Shown here piece after piece: positions 16,246 to 24,729 of a stretch of DNA of 64,000 nucleotides. The notes under the pieces were generated by a model. That model was given only the letters and a program-made list of their open reading frames with translations, searched no databases and was not told the DNA's origin. The DNA comes from Glutamicibacter creatinolyticus (GTDB lineage Bacteria; Actinomycetota; Actinomycetes; Actinomycetales; Micrococcaceae): assembly GCF_006094275.1 (NCBI RefSeq), contig NZ_CP034412.1, positions 2,666,001 through 2,730,000 on the forward strand. The letters run 5' to 3'. Position numbers and translations under genes: made by a program. The stretch's first letter is position 1. The number at the start of each line of letters is the position of its first letter.

Positions 16246-17445
16246 TTAACTACCAGATTTTACCGGCTGCATCTTGGGTCCGGCCAACAGTGTCCGATTG
16301 CTGAGCACGCAAACCAAGCTGAGCACGCACAGCACCCCCAGCAGGAGGATGAAATATAGCGGGTCGGCGAACAGCCGCCACAGTGAGAGCAGCGTGGGAA
16401 TCAGGAAGCCGATGTAGCACACCGAGTAAAACCGTCCAGTCAGCTTGCCCACCTCGCCGGGACCGGCCAACGCCAGCACCTGGCCCAGCCCACCCAGCAG
16501 CAGGATCCCGTTCGCGCAGCCGGCCAGCACCGAGGCCACCAGGCCCAGGGCGGTGGAACCGGTCAACGCCACGGGGATCATCACCAGGTAGGTGGTGATC
16601 GCGGTCAGCAGTCCAATGACCAGCAGCCTTGCCGTTCCCGGCCGGTCCCAGCGCCGGGCAAAGGGCTGGATCAGGGCCCCCAGGCCCATGGTGACCGCCA
16701 CGGTGATGGTGGAGAACAACAGGCTCGCCCCGGCACCCCTACCGGTCAGCGCCGGGACCACCGCGAAGCCGCTGGTGGCCAGGCCAAAGACCCAGGGGGC
16801 CATGGGCAGTACCAGGCGGTTGAAGATCTTCAGGCCCTGCGCGCTGGTGCCCTGCACCGCCTGCTGCACCGGTTCCCGCCGGGGAGTGCCGGGTTGGAAG
16901 GCAATGAGCACCAGCCAGGCTGCGGCCGTGATCGCGTGCACCAGGTAGGCCAGTTCCGGGTTCCAGGTCGCCCCCACCAGGGCACCGGAGATCACCGGTC
17001 CGACCGCGAAGCCCAGCGACGTGCACAGTCCGGCGCGCACCGCACCGCTGGCCCCGGGGCTGACCTCCTTGATCCAGCTGGTCGCCGCAACCATGGCCAG
17101 GCCCATGCCCACCCCGGTCAGCACCCGGCCGGCATGCAGCCACACCTCGGCCTGGGCGCCGAGCATCAGCAGCACCGATCCCCCAATCGAGGCGATCAGC
17201 GCCAGCAGGGTGAAGGGCTTGCGTCCCAGCCGGTCCGCCCAGGAACCGGCGAACACCAGCATCGGCAGCAGACCCACCACGTAGCTGGCCAGCACCAGGA
17301 ACGCGGCCACCTCGCTCAGCTCGCGGTGCTGCTGGTACCAGCCGATCAGGGAGACGTACTGGTTGGCGCACCAGCCGGTGAGCACCAGACAAATTCCGGG
17401 GAACCACCAGGAGCCGGCGCGCTGCGTCCGGATGGCCGCGGTCAC
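16246..17445 (-). CDS. MFS transporter
   Basis: 399 aa from GTG 17445 with twelve predicted helices. MFS motif A is present between helices 2 and 3 (GSWADRLGRKP, about residues 67-77), and the helix 4-5 region reads GRVLTGVGMGLAMVAATSW. The class resembles drug or metabolite exporters. The start is 10 nt downstream of the ArsC-like gene's stop, so the two are probably co-transcribed, with the TetR gene following. Substrate unknown. Confidence 0.85.
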   Translation of the reverse strand: MTAAIRTQRAGSWWFPGICLVLTGWCANQYVSLIGWYQQHRELSEVAAFLVLASYVVGLLPMLVFAGSWADRLGRKPFTLLALIASIGGSVLLMLGAQAEVWLHAGRVLTGVGMGLAMVAATSWIKEVSPGASGAVRAGLCTSLGFAVGPVISGALVGATWNPELAYLVHAITAAAWLVLIAFQPGTPRREPVQQAVQGTSAQGLKIFNRLVLPMAPWVFGLATSGFAVVPALTGRGAGASLLFSTITVAVTMGLGALIQPFARRWDRPGTARLLVIGLLTAITTYLVMIPVALTGSTALGLVASVLAGCANGILLLGGLGQVLALAGPGEVGKLTGRFYSVCYIGFLIPTLLSLWRLFADPLYFILLLGVLCVLSLVCVLSNRTLLAGPKMQPVKSGS

Positions 17446-17455
17446 CGCCGTGATG

Positions 17456-17860
17456 CTACTGCCCCAGGTCGTAGCTCAGCGAGCGGACACGCTCGGCGAT
17501 CTCGTCACGGATCCGGCGCATCCGCTCGGCCCCGGTGTAGCCCTCGTCGCTGGGTTCGGAAAGGATCCAGCGTTCGGTGCGCACCGAGGAGTCGAACGTC
17601 GGCTGCGCCTCGCTGCCCAGGATCACCACCCGGTCCACGGTGGCCACCACCTGCGGGTCGATGGCCTTGGGTGTTCCGGCGGACATGTCCGCCCCGGTTT
17701 CGGCGATCACCTGCACCGATTCGGGGTTGATGCCCCCGCCCGGGTTGGTCCCTGCGGAGTAGGCGGTGATCTTCCCGTCGGAGAAGTGCTCCATCAGCGC
17801 GGCGGCCATCTGGGATTTGCCGGCGTTGCGCGAGCAGATGAACAGTACTGAGTTACCCAT
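17456..17860 (-). CDS. Low-molecular-weight phosphatase / ArsC-like protein with Lys in the P-loop
   Basis: 134 aa from ATG 17860. The N-terminal VLFICSRNAGKSQMAAALM carries the P-loop at Cys9-Lys15-Ser16, i.e. C-X5-K-S where classical LMW protein tyrosine phosphatases have C-X5-R-S. The rest (AYSAGTNP, VDRVVILGSEAQ, W.L.EP) fits the family, and GKSQMAAALM recalls the mycothiol-dependent arsenate reductases of actinobacteria. It could reduce arsenate or act as a phosphatase. No arsR or arsB/acr3 gene is adjacent; an MFS gene follows at 10 nt. Confidence 0.78.
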   Translation of the reverse strand: MGNSVLFICSRNAGKSQMAAALMEHFSDGKITAYSAGTNPGGGINPESVQVIAETGADMSAGTPKAIDPQVVATVDRVVILGSEAQPTFDSSVRTERWILSEPSDEGYTGAERMRRIRDEIAERVRSLSYDLGQ

Positions 17861-17980
17861 GCAGTCATTCAACCACCCCAACGAACAATAGCGGCAACCC
17901 GCCGTCCAATTGTTATGCCGTGGCCATGGTGGCCGTCCGGCGCAACAACCTGGCCGGTGCCGTTATTGCGTGGGGGGGTG

Positions 17981-19492
17981 CTAGCGCTTGGTCTTGATCG
18001 TCTCCCCGCGGAAGAACGCCGGGTGCTTGACGCGCATGACCAGCATGATCACCACGCCCAGGGCCAGCACGCCGACCCCGAGAATGAACACCATGCCCAC
18101 CCCGCCAATCGAGGAGCCCGAACCGTAGGCGGGGTCCATGGAGTCGATGCAGGTGCGCACGAACATCACCAGCAGCACCACGCCGCCGATCAGCGGAGCC
18201 AGGAACTTGAACAGGATGTTGCGCACCGAGTCGAACAGTTCGGTGCGGAAGTACCACACGCAGGCCAGCGCGGTCAGCCCGTAGTAGAAGCAGATCATCA
18301 TGCCCAGTGCGGTAATGGTGTCCCACAGCGCGTTCTCGGACAGGATGCGGGTCACCACGTAGAACCCGGCCGCGGCCACGGCCGCGGTGACGGTGGCCAC
18401 CGACGGGGACATGAAGCGCGGGGAGATCCGCGCGTACTTCTCCGGCAGCGCCTTGTAGTAGCCCATGGACAGGATGGTGCGCGCCGGGGAGACCAGGGTG
18501 GACTGCAGCGAGGCGGCGGAGGAGGAGAGGATCGCCAGGCTCATCAGGATGGCCAGCGGACCCATCACCGGCCCGGAGAGCACCGCGAAGATCGATTCCT
18601 GGTTCTCCGGGTTGCCGGCGCCCAGGCCCTCGGTGCCGATGCCGGCGTAGTAGATCACGCCCAGGGACACGGCCATGTACAGGGCGATGATGATCAGCAC
18701 CGTCAAGGTGGCCGCGCGCCCCGGAACCTTCTCCGGATCGGTGGTCTCCTCGTTCATGGTCAAGGTGACGTCCCAGCCCCAGAAGATGAAGATGGACAGG
18801 CTCACCCCCGCGGCAAAGGCGGTGAAGGACTCCACCGCGGCCGGGTTGAACATCTCCAGGGTGATCGGCGTGCGGTCAAAGGGCTCGGGGTTGGTGAAGC
18901 ACATGATCGCGAACAACAGCAGCACCGCCACCTGGAAGCCCACCAGCACGTACTGGAACGCCTTGGTGGCGTTCAGCCCGCGGTAGGAGATCCAGGTCGC
19001 GGCCGCCACGAACACCAAGGTGGTGGGAATGTTGATCCACAGGTTGCGGGTCAGCTCCGCGATCCATTCCTGCCCGGTCAGCTGCGCGATGAGCAGGTAG
19101 AAGAAGTCCACCGCCACGGCCGCCAGGTTGGAGAGCACAATCACCGTCGCGGCGATCAGCCCCCAGCCGCCCATCCAGCCGATCAGCGGACCAAACGCGC
19201 GGGTGGCCCAGGTGAAGCTGGTGCCCGAATCGGGCATCACATTGTTCAGCTCCCGGTAGCCCAGCGCCACCAGCAGCATGGGCAGGAACCCGGCCAGGAA
19301 GATGGCCGGCAGGTTCGTGCCCACCTCGGCCACCGTCGGGCCCAGGGCGGCGGTGAGCGTGTAGGCGGGGGCGATACAGGAAATGCCGATCACCACGGTG
19401 CCCAGCACGCCCACGGTGCCCTTACTCAGGCCCTTTTCATGCAGGCCGCTATCGGACCCCGGCGGGTGCTCCCGCTGCACATCGTTAGACAT
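17981..19492 (-). CDS. APC-family amino acid/polyamine permease, likely putrescine importer
   Basis: 503 aa, twelve predicted helices of the amino acid-polyamine-organocation family. The first helix carries GTVVIGISCIAPAYTLTAAL and the third SGTSFTWATRAFGPLIGWMG. It lies 70 nt downstream of the universal-stress-protein gene and is third in the putrescine oxidase unit, so import of putrescine (or a related amine) is the most economical role. Specificity is an inference from context alone. Confidence 0.83.
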   Translation of the reverse strand: MSNDVQREHPPGSDSGLHEKGLSKGTVGVLGTVVIGISCIAPAYTLTAALGPTVAEVGTNLPAIFLAGFLPMLLVALGYRELNNVMPDSGTSFTWATRAFGPLIGWMGGWGLIAATVIVLSNLAAVAVDFFYLLIAQLTGQEWIAELTRNLWINIPTTLVFVAAATWISYRGLNATKAFQYVLVGFQVAVLLLFAIMCFTNPEPFDRTPITLEMFNPAAVESFTAFAAGVSLSIFIFWGWDVTLTMNEETTDPEKVPGRAATLTVLIIIALYMAVSLGVIYYAGIGTEGLGAGNPENQESIFAVLSGPVMGPLAILMSLAILSSSAASLQSTLVSPARTILSMGYYKALPEKYARISPRFMSPSVATVTAAVAAAGFYVVTRILSENALWDTITALGMMICFYYGLTALACVWYFRTELFDSVRNILFKFLAPLIGGVVLLVMFVRTCIDSMDPAYGSGSSIGGVGMVFILGVGVLALGVVIMLVMRVKHPAFFRGETIKTKR

Positions 19493-19562
19493 CTACGGTT
19501 CCTTGCTCGTCGTTGAGGTGTACATCCCGGGCAGCTGGGTGCGCGGGCAGGAATGGAAGGCG

Positions 19563-20432
19563 CTACCGGCCCGACCCGCCGCTGCGGTGTGGAACCACCG
19601 CCATCGGCACGGGCAGGTGGCGCAGCATGCGCTGGGCCTTGGAGCCCAGGAACAACCGGCGCGGCGGGGCCAGGCGGGAGGAGCCGAAGACGGCCAGTTC
19701 CCCGTCCAGCCAGCCGATGGAGGCGATCGCCTCATCGATGCTGGCCCCGGTGACCACTTCCGGCTCCACGTGCTCGCCCAGCCCGCTGGTCAACTCGTCG
19801 AGCTGTTGGCGGGTGGCGCGCAGCACCGGGCTGTCTTCCCCGGCCTGCTCCTGGCTGGTCACCAGCGTGGCCACGCGCAGCCCAATGCCCAGGCGTTCGG
19901 CGCTGCGCACCGCCTGGTCGATGACCTCCCCGGCCCCGGGCAGGTCCCCGACGAAGGCGGTGATCCGCGAGATCCTGCCCTTGGCCTGGCGCAGCGCGGC
20001 CACCCCGCGCGGGTTGGACATCAGCACCGGCACCGGTGAGGCGTGCAGCAGGCTGGTGGCCACCGCGCCGGGGGCGAAGAACCCGGCCTTGTGGCGGCTG
20101 CGCCCGCCGAGCACGATCGCCTCGGCCCCGGTCTCGGCGGCCAGCTCGATCAGCCCGTGCGCCACCGAGGAGACGGTGCGGGCGGTGACCCGGGCGCTGA
20201 TGCCCTCTGGCACCAGCGCCAGCGCCTGCTCGGCCCAGCGGTCCGCCTGGGCGGAGAGCACGGTGTGGTACCCGTGGTCCCCTCCCGGGTAGGTGGCCTG
20301 GAAGGGGGTGTCCTCCGGCAGCACCATGGCCAGTTCCAGCGAATCGACCGCGCGGTCGCTGATCAGCGCGCAGGCCAGCTCGATGGCCTCGGCCCCGCGC
20401 TCGTCTGCGGTGTAGCCGATCAGCAGTTTCAT
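19563..20432 (-). CDS. Tandem universal stress protein (UspA family)
   Basis: 289 aa made of two Usp domains (about residues 1-140 and 150-285). Nucleotide-binding motifs are seen in both: GGRSRHKAGFFAPGAVATSL near the end of the first and GSSRLAPPRRLFLGSKAQRM near the end of the second. Its ATG overlaps the putrescine oxidase stop (ATGA), so it is made together with that enzyme. Coupling to an amine oxidase, which makes H2O2 and aminoaldehyde, suggests protection or regulation; this is inference. Confidence 0.87.
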   Translation of the reverse strand: MKLLIGYTADERGAEAIELACALISDRAVDSLELAMVLPEDTPFQATYPGGDHGYHTVLSAQADRWAEQALALVPEGISARVTARTVSSVAHGLIELAAETGAEAIVLGGRSRHKAGFFAPGAVATSLLHASPVPVLMSNPRGVAALRQAKGRISRITAFVGDLPGAGEVIDQAVRSAERLGIGLRVATLVTSQEQAGEDSPVLRATRQQLDELTSGLGEHVEPEVVTGASIDEAIASIGWLDGELAVFGSSRLAPPRRLFLGSKAQRMLRHLPVPMAVVPHRSGGSGR

Positions 20433-21853
20433 GCGCCGACCTTGTTGCCGGCCACGAAGGAGTCCACCCCGTCGTAGTTCTGGTCGTACTCGGTGCCCTC
20501 CAGGGCGGCCACGATGCGCGCGGCGGTGCGACGGCCCATGCGCACGGCCCCGTCCACGTGCTGGTAGCCCTCTCCGGCCAGGTCGGAGGAGGAGAAGTAG
20601 ATCGGGCCGACGTTATCGTTCTGTGCCGGGCCGAAGCGGTACAGCCCGCCCAGGTCGTAGCTGGTGGCGTAGGCCCCGCGGGTCCATTCCTCGCTGCCGA
20701 AGTCGGAGAGGTAGAAGACCTTGGGCTCCAGGGCCTTGGGGCCCAGGTACTCCGCCATGGCCTTGAGGATGTGCTGCTTGCGTTCGGCCTCGTTGAGGGC
20801 GAAGACCTCATCGGCCTTCACGTCGGAGACGAAGCCGACCAGGGTGCCGGTGCTCTCCCCGTGGTAGGTGTTGTCGTAGATTTCCTGGACCAGGCTGGTC
20901 GGGCCGAAGCAGGTGCCCGACAGTCCCTCTTCACGCCAGAACGGGGTGTCGTAGACGGCGTGCACCTTGATGACCAGGCCCATGGACTGGTGCTGGTGGG
21001 TGATGTGCTGCTTGCGCGGCAGCGGCGGCTCGTAGCTGATGCGCGAGTACAGGTTCGGCGGGATGGCCAGGATCACCTTGCGGGCCTTGACGCTCAGGTC
21101 CTTGCCGTGGGCGGTGACCCCGTCCTCGGACCATTCCAGGCGCAGCACCGGGTTGTCCAGGAACAGCACGCCCTCCTCCAGGCGGGCGGCCAGGGCTTTG
21201 GAGACTCCCTGCATGGTACCCACGATGCGGCGGTCCAGGATGAAGTCCTCATCGACCAGGTTGTCGAAGGAGCCGGCGGAGGCGGCCATCAGCACGGCCT
21301 GCAGCGCGGAGAAGGTGTGGGCCGGCTTGGTGAGCATGCCCCCGGCGATGAACAGCCCCACGTTCTGGCAGGCGACCTCGTCATCGCTGTGCTGGGCCAG
21401 GAAGTGGTGGAAGGAGATCTTGTCCAGCTCCTGGGCCTGCGGGTGGTTCCACGGGTGGTCCGGATCCATCTGGGCGGAAAGGTCGTTGAGCAGCCCGATC
21501 AGCTTGTTCATCTCGGACACGGTGGATTCGGCGACCGGGAAGTCCTCGCCCTCATAGCGGATGGACTCGCCCTCGGCGGTGCGGTAGACGCTCTTGCCCT
21601 GCTTGTGGCGCTCGAAGGTTTCCAGGCCCAGCTCACCGATCAGCGAGTACAGGGCGGTCTGGTCCGGGCTGATCCACTGCCCGCCGATCTCGATGGTCGC
21701 CCCGTCCATGGTCTCGGTCCAGGTGCGCCCGCCCACGCGGTCGCGGGCCTCGAGCACGGCCACGGACTTGCCGGCCTTCTGCAGTTCGTAGGCCGCGGTC
21801 AGCCCGGAAGGTCCCGCTCCAACGATGACAACGTCGCGTTCCAGCTGTTTCAT
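20429..21853 (-). CDS. puo: Putrescine oxidase (flavin-containing amine oxidase)
   Basis: 474 aa. The FAD-binding motif VVIVGAGPSGLTAAYELQKA starts at residue 8, followed by LEARDRVGGRTW and the late SSSDLAGEGYQHVDGAVRMG that contacts the flavin. The whole sequence resembles the putrescine oxidases of Kocuria rosea (Micrococcus rubens) and Rhodococcus, which convert putrescine, oxygen and water to 4-aminobutanal, ammonia and H2O2. Length is as expected. It heads an operon with a stress protein and a permease, and the divergent TetR regulator with the palindrome at 21878-21896 is the likely control. Confidence 0.9.
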   Translation of the reverse strand: MKQLERDVVIVGAGPSGLTAAYELQKAGKSVAVLEARDRVGGRTWTETMDGATIEIGGQWISPDQTALYSLIGELGLETFERHKQGKSVYRTAEGESIRYEGEDFPVAESTVSEMNKLIGLLNDLSAQMDPDHPWNHPQAQELDKISFHHFLAQHSDDEVACQNVGLFIAGGMLTKPAHTFSALQAVLMAASAGSFDNLVDEDFILDRRIVGTMQGVSKALAARLEEGVLFLDNPVLRLEWSEDGVTAHGKDLSVKARKVILAIPPNLYSRISYEPPLPRKQHITHQHQSMGLVIKVHAVYDTPFWREEGLSGTCFGPTSLVQEIYDNTYHGESTGTLVGFVSDVKADEVFALNEAERKQHILKAMAEYLGPKALEPKVFYLSDFGSEEWTRGAYATSYDLGGLYRFGPAQNDNVGPIYFSSSDLAGEGYQHVDGAVRMGRRTAARIVAALEGTEYDQNYDGVDSFVAGNKVGA

Positions 21854-21877
21854 GATCGATCTCTCCTGAAGACTATA

Positions 21878-21896
21878 AAATGAACATGATTCATTT
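21878..21896. promoter_or_regulatory. Palindromic operator between puo and the TetR gene
   Basis: AAATGAA-CATGA-TTCATTT is a perfect 7-bp inverted repeat with a 5-bp centre, 25 nt upstream of the puo ATG and 65 nt upstream of the TetR ATG. Its placement in a divergent intergenic region next to a TetR gene is typical of TetR operators. Confidence 0.7.
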
Positions 21897-21960
21897 ACGC
21901 ATTAAAGCATAGAATGTTTTCAGGCAAATGTGAAGCAGACCACGTCAGGGGAGACATTTC

Positions 21961-22605
21961 ATGGGCACGACGGCACCGCGGCGCGCCGGCCGACCACGCA
22001 CGGCCATCCTGGACCGGGCACGGATTACCCAGCACGCCATGGGCGTGGTTCTTGAGTCAGGCTACGAGTCTCTGACCATGCAGCGCCTGGCCCGATCCCT
22101 GGGGGTCTCCCCCTCGGCGCTGTACAACCACGTCTCCTCCAAGAACGACCTGTTGCAATGGATCCAGGAAACGGTGATGGATGAGGTGGACCGGGACTGC
22201 TTTGACACGATGGAGCTGGGTGCGGCCCTGGAAACCTGGGCGGTGAGCTACCGGTCGGTGTTTGCCCGGCATGTTCCGCTCATCCCGGTGATCGCGGTGC
22301 TGCCGGTGGCTGACTCCCCGAACACCCTGACCATGTATGAACGGGTGGCGCGGGCGCTGCATGAGCACGGGGTGTCCCAGGAGCAGATCGTGCCGATCAT
22401 CGTGGCACTGGAGTCCTTCATTTTCGGCTCGGCCATCGACACCTCGGCGCCTGCGGACATCTTCGACCCCGGAGAGCATCAGGCCAGCGCGCAGTTCTTT
22501 AGTCGCTCGCTGGATGCCCAGCAGGCCACGGGACGGCGCAACTCGGATGACGCCTTTGTGATCGGCCTGCGCGCGATGATCACCGGTCTGCTGAAGGGAA
22601 GGTAG
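21961..22605 (+). CDS. TetR-family regulator, probable controller of the putrescine unit
   Basis: 214 aa with GGGGAGA 8-14 nt upstream of the ATG. The DNA-binding part (RAGRPRTAILDRARI, GYESLTMQRLARSLGVSPSA, LYNHVSSKNDLL) covers residues about 8-65 and the C-terminal domain resembles TetR_C_1 (MYERVARALHEHGVSQEQI, LESFIFGSAID). Divergent orientation from puo and a palindrome between them suggest it represses the putrescine oxidase operon and itself, released by putrescine or an aldehyde product. Ligand is an inference. Confidence 0.86.
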   Translation: MGTTAPRRAGRPRTAILDRARITQHAMGVVLESGYESLTMQRLARSLGVSPSALYNHVSSKNDLLQWIQETVMDEVDRDCFDTMELGAALETWAVSYRSVFARHVPLIPVIAVLPVADSPNTLTMYERVARALHEHGVSQEQIVPIIVALESFIFGSAIDTSAPADIFDPGEHQASAQFFSRSLDAQQATGRRNSDDAFVIGLRAMITGLLKGR

Positions 22606-22607
22606 GC

Positions 22608-22823
22608 ATGCAGGAACAGAAGCCGCACTGGATTCAGCGCATCACCATCAAGCAGTGGAGCGCGGCGGCATTGACCGTGATCGCGCTGGTCTTCATCCTG
22701 CAGAACCTCTACCGGGTCCGCGTGCAGCTGTTGTTCTTCCACACCAGCGCACCGCTGTGGGCGGTCATGCTTGGCACGCTGGTGGTCGGCTACTTGATCG
22801 GGCGCTTCTCCACCCGGCGGTGA
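22608..22823 (+). CDS. LapA-domain (DUF1049) small membrane protein
   Basis: 71 aa starting 2 nt after the TetR stop. The pattern is that of LapA/DUF1049: a helix ALTVIALVFILQNLY, the charged-aromatic RVRVQLLFFHTSAPLW, and a second helix VMLGTLVVGYLIGRFS ending in basic residues. It is probably translated from the regulator's transcript. In Gram-negatives LapA/YciS works with lipopolysaccharide assembly; the actinobacterial role is unknown. Confidence 0.8.
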   Translation: MQEQKPHWIQRITIKQWSAAALTVIALVFILQNLYRVRVQLLFFHTSAPLWAVMLGTLVVGYLIGRFSTRR

Positions 22824-22864
22824 CCCGGGTAAGGCGGATGGGCTAGAACCTCCCGGACTCGACG

Positions 22865-23053
22865 CTATTCGTCGAGGATGGCCCACTCCCCCACGGCTTC
22901 GTTGTTCGAATCGAACACGTCCTCCTGGGCGCCGGCCTCCATGGGATACAGCTCCAGGCTCTTCGCCCAGTGCCGCAAGATCTCCTGCAGCTCCTCACGG
23001 GGCTTGAGCTGCATGGTTTCCGTGTCGAAATTTACCTCTAGGACGAAACGCAT
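22865..23053 (-). CDS. Small conserved-looking acidic protein
   Basis: 62 aa (MRFVLEVNFDTETMQLKP...), acidic, no signal peptide or membrane helix. Codon use looks coding. The segment EELQEILRHWAKSLELYP is predicted helical, and the end (EAVGEWAILDE) suggests a beta strand. I do not recognise a family. It is convergent with the LapA-like gene. Confidence 0.5.
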   Translation of the reverse strand: MRFVLEVNFDTETMQLKPREELQEILRHWAKSLELYPMEAGAQEDVFDSNNEAVGEWAILDE

Positions 23054-23163
23054 CAGGAACTTCCAATCTCTCGGATTGTGGTCATCCTATGCCTTCGTGC
23101 GCCGAAAAAGCGAGAAACGCACACGTGAGTCGCGCAATGGCCTTCAGGGGCAGCGGCGGGCAT

Positions 23164-23222
23164 GAAAAAAGCGGGACCATTGGTCCCGCGATTTTTCTCC
23201 CCGCCCACGGCGATCGCCGTGG
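23164..23222 (-). terminator. Tandem hairpins with T-run downstream of the 23226-23597 gene
   Basis: Reading on the minus strand, the perfect 18-bp palindrome CCACGGCGATCGCCGTGG (23205-23222) comes right after the stop codon. A GCGGGACC/GGTCCCGC hairpin (23171-23189) follows, ending in six Ts. The second hairpin also has T-residues on its other side, so it could act in both directions. Confidence 0.78.
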
Positions 23223-23225
23223 CCT

Positions 23226-23597
23226 TTACATTGGGTAGTAGCTGTAGGCCGCCGACAAATTGTCCAGCAGCTCACTGCCTCCGACCTTGTAGGCCAGCAA
23301 CAGCAGCCCGCCAAAGACTGCGCCGGTGAAGGCGCTGAATCCCAGCGACAGCTTCGCCAGCGAGCGAACTTCCTTGCGGCTCACGGCGGCTTCGTCGTTC
23401 AGGTAGGTCTGCACGCTCTGCCCGAAGGTGGCTGCCGGAGTCAACGCCGGCACGCCCAGCACGTTGGCGGCGGTGTCAGTGGCCCCGTCCCGCAGGTAAG
23501 CCACGGTCTGGCGGTTCTTGCGGTCCTGGCGCAGCTTTACGATGTTCGATCCGTGACGAGCCAAGAGGATGTCTTCACCGAGTGGGATCGTACTCAT
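23226..23597 (-). CDS. Small protein with one C-terminal membrane helix, unknown function
   Basis: 123 aa with AAGGAG 8 nt before the ATG. Residues 1-75 look soluble and basic (LARHGSNIVKLRQDRKNRQT). A single hydrophobic helix (about residues 88-106: FSAFTGAVFGGLLLLAYKV) is followed by a short Tyr-rich tail (AAYSYYPM). I do not recognise the family. It is well expressed by the look of its ribosome site and a strong tandem-hairpin terminator. Confidence 0.62.
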   Translation of the reverse strand: MSTIPLGEDILLARHGSNIVKLRQDRKNRQTVAYLRDGATDTAANVLGVPALTPAATFGQSVQTYLNDEAAVSRKEVRSLAKLSLGFSAFTGAVFGGLLLLAYKVGGSELLDNLSAAYSYYPM

Positions 23598-23956
23598 AAT
23601 CGCTGCTCCTTAGAAAATTGTCGGGGTGTTATTTACAAGTTAACAGCCTTTTTTGACCCCTTAATACAAAACCCCGCTATTCGTTCACAACCTCACATGC
23701 CAATGTGAGCGGAACCGCATGATTCCGGGGCAAAACCGGTGACCTGGGGCACCTCACGCACCGCCGCGAAAGGATCTGGAGGCGGCCAAAACAAATGTTG
23801 TTGAACTTTTAACCAAACGTTTTTACCACGTTCGTTTAGTTCAGCGGAGGCAATGCTGTGGCAGGCGTCGGCCGCGGGTCGCTGCGCGGAAGGTCTTGCC
23901 GCCGCGCGACTACCGGTCGCCAAGGGGTGCGCCGGATGCCGGGCAGCGCATGGCAA

Positions 23957-23984
23957 AGGGTCCACAGCCTTCGCTGCGGACCCT
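23957..23984 (-). terminator. Hairpin terminator after the 24016-24258 gene
   Basis: On the minus strand AGGGTCCGCAGC pairs with GCTGTGGACCCT (12 bp with one G-U) around GAAG, followed by TTTG. The rest of 23598-24015 shows no supportable gene; an open frame at 23693-23965 has poor coding character. Confidence 0.6.
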
Positions 23985-24015
23985 ATGCGGTCTCTTGCTG
24001 TATTTCTGAGCGTCG

Positions 24016-24258
24016 CTACGCTGCCTTGGGCTTGCCGCTGCGTGCCTCATGGCGCGCATGCTTCACCTGCGCGCGCAGCTCGTCGTTGCTCACTGCCGGA
24101 TCCACGCGCAACCCCAGCTGCTGGGCCTTGGCCAGCAGGTCCTCGCGGATCTCAGTGGCGTGCGTACGCCGGTAGCCCACGACCAGGACAGCACTGATGA
24201 TTCCCAGCGCCACAATGGTCAATAATGCGGTCAGTACCAACACGTCAAATTGCTGCAT
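24016..24258 (-). CDS. Small single-helix membrane protein
   Basis: 80 aa from ATG 24258, with AAGGAGG 8 nt upstream; the frame is open a little further but unsupported. A hydrophobic helix (about residues 5-27: VLVLTALLTIVALGIISAVL) is followed by a basic cytoplasmic tail containing EDLLAKAQQLGLRVDPAVSN, which resembles short SHOCT- or LEM-like helical pairs. Function unknown. A terminator hairpin lies just downstream, supporting a real transcription unit. Confidence 0.62.
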   Translation of the reverse strand: MQQFDVLVLTALLTIVALGIISAVLVVGYRRTHATEIREDLLAKAQQLGLRVDPAVSNDELRAQVKHARHEARSGKPKAA

Positions 24259-24729
24259 CTGCCATCCTCCTTCCAATCTCCCACTAGCTTCAACAACCGC
24301 AACCATCGATACATTCCCAAAACATGCCTAGTCACAACGGCAAGAGGGAAAACCCTGGAGCGGCAGAATCCAAAGAGGGGATTAACTATCCTAGCAAGAA
24401 TATTCGAATAAAGCATACTTTGTGTTCAATTACGCTTTGGAGACGGAGCTAGCCAGTACTGCACGGGAGCCGCCCAGGGAGGCGCCCCCGGCTTTTATCG
24501 GTAAACCACCGGCGAAGGAACGGTCAGGCTTCGACAGCTTGATGCCGGTTCACGGACGGGCTTCCTAACCCCTGGCGTCATGCCATCTTGTGAACGTCCT
24601 GGCCAGGCGGTAGCGTCCACAGTAGGTCCTGAAAGCCGGGACAACGAAGACCAACCACGTCGGAGGGCCGGCGGGCCCAGGGCCTGCCGCGAAGACAGAA
24701 ACTGTCGCCGATCACGAAGGAGTCGGATC
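24259..24729. other. Intergenic region without a supportable gene
   Basis: 471 nt between the divergent small membrane protein and the SDR gene. It includes an AT-rich stretch near 24380-24440 that may hold promoters, and a weak AGCCG/CGGCT stem with a following T-run near 24470-24497. No gene, tRNA or strong repeat was seen. Confidence 0.5.

Noticed and set aside
17915-19516. 533-codon plus-strand open frame
   Set aside because: Low-complexity His/Gly/Gln/Asp-rich translation, antisense to the APC permease.
23692-23709. TCACAT/ATGTGA inverted repeat as a CRP/GlxR site
   Set aside because: The half-sites are in the inverted orientation (TCACA first), so it is a small hairpin and not a CRP-type operator.
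23693-23965. 90-codon minus-strand open frame
   Set aside because: Pro/Ala/His-rich, no ribosome site, and it overlaps a terminator hairpin.
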